In this document: positions 6,731 through 8,265 of the stretch, in pieces | Numbering within the stretch: position 1 is the first letter of the stretch | Layout of the letters: the number at the start of each line of letters is the position of its first letter | Origin: Treponema sp. | Lineage (GTDB): Bacteria; Spirochaetota; Spirochaetia; Treponematales; Treponemataceae | Assembly (NCBI GenBank): GCA_016282455.1 | Contig: JAEEKM010000239.1 | Coordinates: forward strand, 1-8,265 | DNA: 8,265 nt | Reading direction: 5' to 3' | Translations under genes and position numbers: made by a program | The notes under the pieces: model-generated | Told to the model about the DNA's origin: nothing | Seen by the model: the letters and a program-made list of their open reading frames with translations, nothing else | Database searches by the model: none

Positions 6731-7132
6731 TTCCATTCTCCTTTCCATCTGAAATTATTTCATTCCAGTTTACTTTGCTTGATTTTTTCTTACGCTTTTT
6801 ATTGTTTTTGTTCAGGGTTACAGCTGCATCAATATCTGCCTGCATTTTTTCACTGCCGTCTTTTATTCCCTTATTAAAAGATTCTGTTACCTGCCTTTCA
6901 TAATCTGCCTTTGCATCCGAGAGTTTTTTTCAAAGGCTTTTTTTTCATCCTGCAAAAGTTTTTTGTATCTAGCTTCTGCATCTTCTTTTCCCTTTTTTAA
7001 TCCGTCCTGGTAACCCCGTGCTTCAATTTTTTCAAGAGACTGTTCTCTAAAGAAACAGCCGTTTAAAAAAGTTCCTGTAAAAACAAAGAGGAGCAGAGTT
7101 AATGCCAGTTTGAAATAAAATTTTTTTTTCAT
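6717..7132 (-). CDS. GxxxG coiled-coil lipoprotein, read across a -1 frameshift
   Basis: The frame from ATG 7132 gives a lipoprotein signal (LNGC, Cys26), a GxxxG motif in RGYQDGLKKGKED and a Lys/Glu-rich helix. It then stops at 6887 after 81 residues. The -1 frame from 6922 stays open to TAA at 6717-6719 and continues the same architecture: LSDAKADYERQV, a second GxxxG (KGIKDGSEK), a Lys-rich segment and VNWNEIISD. The neighbour at 7151-7516 has the same order in one frame, ending in KWNDVLFDV. Joined by one -1 step, the product is 138 residues. The junction lies exactly on A AAA AAC (6929-6923). Zero-frame reading gives only a short odd tail. GGGAG five bases before ATG supports the start over an upstream GTG at 7138. 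Explanations: programmed frameshift, one-base loss in the A7 run, or a sequencing error. Function unknown. Confidence 0.7.
6923..6929 (-). promoter_or_regulatory. A AAA AAC slippery heptamer (possible -1 frameshift site)
   Basis: Read on the - strand, the codons GAA AAA AAC place the heptamer A_AAA_AAC in exactly the X_XXY_YYZ phase required for tandem -1 slippage, and the -1 frame then gives the conserved C-terminal half. The run has seven A; eight would put both halves in one frame. No strong downstream hairpin is obvious, and only a weak AGGA lies upstream, so an indel remains a serious alternative. Confidence 0.45.
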
Positions 7133-7150
7133 AAACACTCCCTTAAAAAA

Positions 7151-7516
7151 TCAGTTTACGTCAAAGAGCACATCATTCCATTTTCCTTTTTTCTCTTTTT
7201 CTGCCGCAGTTTTTTTAAGCTGATTTTCTGTTTTTTCCTGCGTATCTTTCATTCCCTTGTCGTAACCGTCTTTGGAAGCCTGCTGAATTTTTTCTCCGTA
7301 AGCGGTACCCAGTTTTTTAAGTTCTGCGTTGTAGTAGTTAGCCTGTTTTTTGCTTGCGGCCTGATATTCTTTTAAGAGGGCCTCATCTTTATAGCCTGTG
7401 TTGTAACCCTGTTCATAAGCGCTTTTGTAGACCCTTTTGTTTTCATCCTGTATGCAGCCGTGAATTGAAGAGATTATAACAATAATGACTACTATTGCTA
7501 TGAGTATTTCTTTCAT
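7151..7516 (-). CDS. Small GxxxG coiled-coil lipoprotein or membrane-anchored protein
   Basis: The 121-residue product has a very hydrophobic N-terminus (residues 4-17) ending in IHGC (Cys21), a plausible though imperfect lipobox; it may instead stay as a membrane anchor. The mature part has a GxxxG motif (YEQGYNTGYKDE, 34-45), a Lys/Ala/Gln-rich helix (about 46-80) likely to form a coiled coil, a second motif (SKDGYDKGMKDT, 81-92), a Lys/Glu-rich segment and a C-terminal KWNDVLFDV. The downstream gene has the same order of elements, so the two are probably tandem paralogues. Its ATG overlaps the upstream stop as ATGA (7513-7516) and no strong ribosome site precedes it, so translation is probably coupled. 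I do not recognise a characterised family; the spaced GxxxG motif recalls, only in style, FliH-type GX3G helices. Confidence 0.72.
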   Translation of the reverse strand: MKEILIAIVVIIVIISSIHGCIQDENKRVYKSAYEQGYNTGYKDEALLKEYQAASKKQANYYNAELKKLGTAYGEKIQQASKDGYDKGMKDTQEKTENQLKKTAAEKEKKGKWNDVLFDVN

Positions 7517-8037
7517 CGGGAAATTTTTGTCCTGTCAGAAATTTTTTCTGCATCTGAATAAATGAGTTCTGCCGATTCAATATTTGTGACCCGGGTTTCA
7601 AAGAGATTGTACTGACTGATTTTTGAAATAATCATGTAGTTGCCGCCCATCTGCCGGCCCATGTCTACCATCACTTCATCACTAACATAACCTGACTGCT
7701 GAAACTTTTGTTCCTTGAGAATTCTATCCAGATTCTGTGTGTCGATGATTTTGAATTTGCCGGATTCTATAAAACGCTGTTCAAGGTCATTTTGAATCCA
7801 GTGGGAGATAACTGTTACTGTTTCAGGTCCGAATCTCTGGTCGTAACAGAAAAATACAATTATGGAAGCTTTTCTTTTTGCAGTCCAGTTTTTGAGGATT
7901 GCTTCTTCCATTTTTTCGTACTGTTCTTCTACTATGGGGTCCATCATCTCGTCAGTTATTGTAAATCTTGTAGAAGCGCATGAAAAAAAGAGAGAGAAAA
8001 TCAGGGGCAATAAGGTAAATACAAAATATTTTTTCAT
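7513..8037 (-). CDS. CsgG/LpoB-like lipoprotein, first gene of the operon
   Basis: The 174-residue predicted lipoprotein has lipobox FFSC (Cys20). After a helical segment (about 35-52), residues 57-145 form the conserved alpha/beta core. It has a strand in KASIIVFF and a long helix in ISHWIQNDLEQRFIESG. Then come FKIIDTQNLDRILKEQKF, QQSGYVSDE and MGRQMGGNYMIISKIS. The 'ESGKFKIID...L..IL.EQ.fQ.SG' and 'GR.mGgnYmI..kI' patterns are typical of the CsgG/LpoB superfamily of envelope lipoproteins, which either build secretion pores or activate peptidoglycan synthases. Length fits an LpoB-like or short CsgG-like domain rather than the full CsgG pore subunit. It leads an operon with two small lipoproteins and an LPP20-like protein, suggesting an envelope complex. 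Start: AAGAGG (8046-8051) eight bases before ATG, with a good promoter upstream. Exact role unknown. Confidence 0.78.
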   Translation of the reverse strand: MKKYFVFTLLPLIFSLFFSCASTRFTITDEMMDPIVEEQYEKMEEAILKNWTAKRKASIIVFFCYDQRFGPETVTVISHWIQNDLEQRFIESGKFKIIDTQNLDRILKEQKFQQSGYVSDEVMVDMGRQMGGNYMIISKISQYNLFETRVTNIESAELIYSDAEKISDRTKISR

Positions 8038-8055
8038 ATATATAGCCTCTTATAA

Positions 8056-8083
8056 ATTATACAATGTTTTATCATAATCGCAA
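8056..8083 (-). promoter_or_regulatory. Sigma70-type promoter of the - strand operon
   Basis: On the - strand, TTGCGA (8083-8078) and a perfect TATAAT (8061-8056) are separated by 16 bases. The -10 box ends 18 bases before the start codon at 8037, so the leader is short and includes the AAGAGG ribosome site. No operator-like palindrome of the kind found at the left end overlaps it. Confidence 0.72.
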
Positions 8084-8152
8084 GGGTAATTATTTCTTTT
8101 GTGGATGAGATGGTGTTAATTTAATTATATATAAGTAAATGTAACAACAAAA

Positions 8153-8263
8153 TCAAAAGTACGCTTCCACTCCCGCAGAGAACCCGATCGCCGTTGCACG
8201 AGTGCGGGAATAGGTATTAAGGTTGCTGGCGCTCCCTCCCGCACAAATGCACCGGCAATCGGA
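8153..8263 (-). CDS. Possible 3' end of a gene running off the right edge (very tentative)
   Basis: A - strand frame is open from the window edge to TGA at 8153-8155, giving 36 residues that include CAGGSASN, TYSRTRATAIGFSAGVEAY and a terminal Phe. Its GC-rich codons contrast with the AT-rich spacer beside it. GGS...R...IGF loosely recalls the end of formylglycine-generating-enzyme/C-type-lectin-fold proteins, and the terminal aromatic would also suit a beta-barrel. Neither is firm. A second frame on the same strand is open to TAA at 8125-8127, and a strong inverted repeat covers the region, so it may not be coding. Confidence 0.25.
   Translation of the reverse strand, partial: SDCRCICAGGSASNLNTYSRTRATAIGFSAGVEAYF
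8184..8262. repeat. 26-bp imperfect inverted repeat with 27-base spacer
   Basis: The left arm (8184-8209, from CCGATCGCCG to TGCGGGA) and the right arm (8237-8262, from TCCCGCA to CAATCGG) are inverted copies matching at 21 of 26 positions. A third TCCCGCA lies at 8171-8177. The element is much more GC-rich than its surroundings. It may be an intergenic repeat, the end of a mobile element, or a repeat within a gene cut by the window edge. Confidence 0.6.
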
Positions 8264-8265
8264 AC

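Noticed and set aside
6731..6748. Upstream ATGs at 6748 and 6736 for the LPP20-like gene
   Set aside because: The AAGGAG ribosome site lies between or against them; only ATG 6730 has normal spacing and starts a clean signal peptide.
8171..8265. Integron attC site at the right edge
   Set aside because: The imperfect palindrome has the right general size, but I cannot find RYYYAAC and GTTRRRY boxes at its ends, and no cassette array is visible.

Overview
The window looks like chromosomal DNA from a spirochete, most likely a gut or rumen Treponema-type bacterium. This is inferred from the AT-rich composition, the many lipoproteins with relaxed lipoboxes (FASC, FVSC, LMSC, FFSC), the porin-like beta-barrel ending in Phe, and the pairing of CsgG/LpoB-like and LPP20-like envelope proteins. 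No rRNA or other marker gene is present, so the assignment rests on protein style alone.

Left half (about 1-5620, + strand): a surface polysaccharide locus. A short starch-binding-type lipoprotein (129-572) is followed by a large lipoprotein with four related beta-sandwich modules (673-2514). Next come an outer-membrane beta-barrel (2572-4116) and a lipoprotein joining an F5/8C (CBM32-like) domain to an SGNH/DUF4886-type hydrolase (4226-5620). Three LacI-family-type operators built on GTTGAACGTTCAAC lie upstream of the two binding lipoproteins, two before the first and one before the second. Hairpin plus T-tract elements sit directly before the start codons of the barrel and of the hydrolase, suggesting stepwise reduction of transcription along one operon. 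The layout resembles a Sus-like glycan capture system (binding lipoproteins, porin, trimming enzyme) built from spirochete parts. No SusC/SusD homologue is visible, and no regulator or glycoside hydrolase lies in the window.

Middle (5621-5731): a long interrupted hairpin with a T-tract separates the two convergent gene groups.

Right half (about 5732-8083, - strand): a tight four-gene envelope operon read right to left from a good sigma70-type promoter (8056-8083). It encodes a CsgG/LpoB-like lipoprotein, two related small lipoproteins with GxxxG motifs and a coiled coil, and an LPP20-like secreted protein. Genes overlap by an ATGA junction and by a 14-base overlap. The second small lipoprotein is read in two frames joined exactly at an A AAA AAC heptamer. 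This is either a -1 programmed frameshift or a one-base loss in an A tract.

Right edge (8084-8265): an AT-rich spacer, then an abruptly GC-rich stretch. It contains a 26-bp imperfect inverted repeat and the possible 3' end of another - strand gene that runs out of the window.
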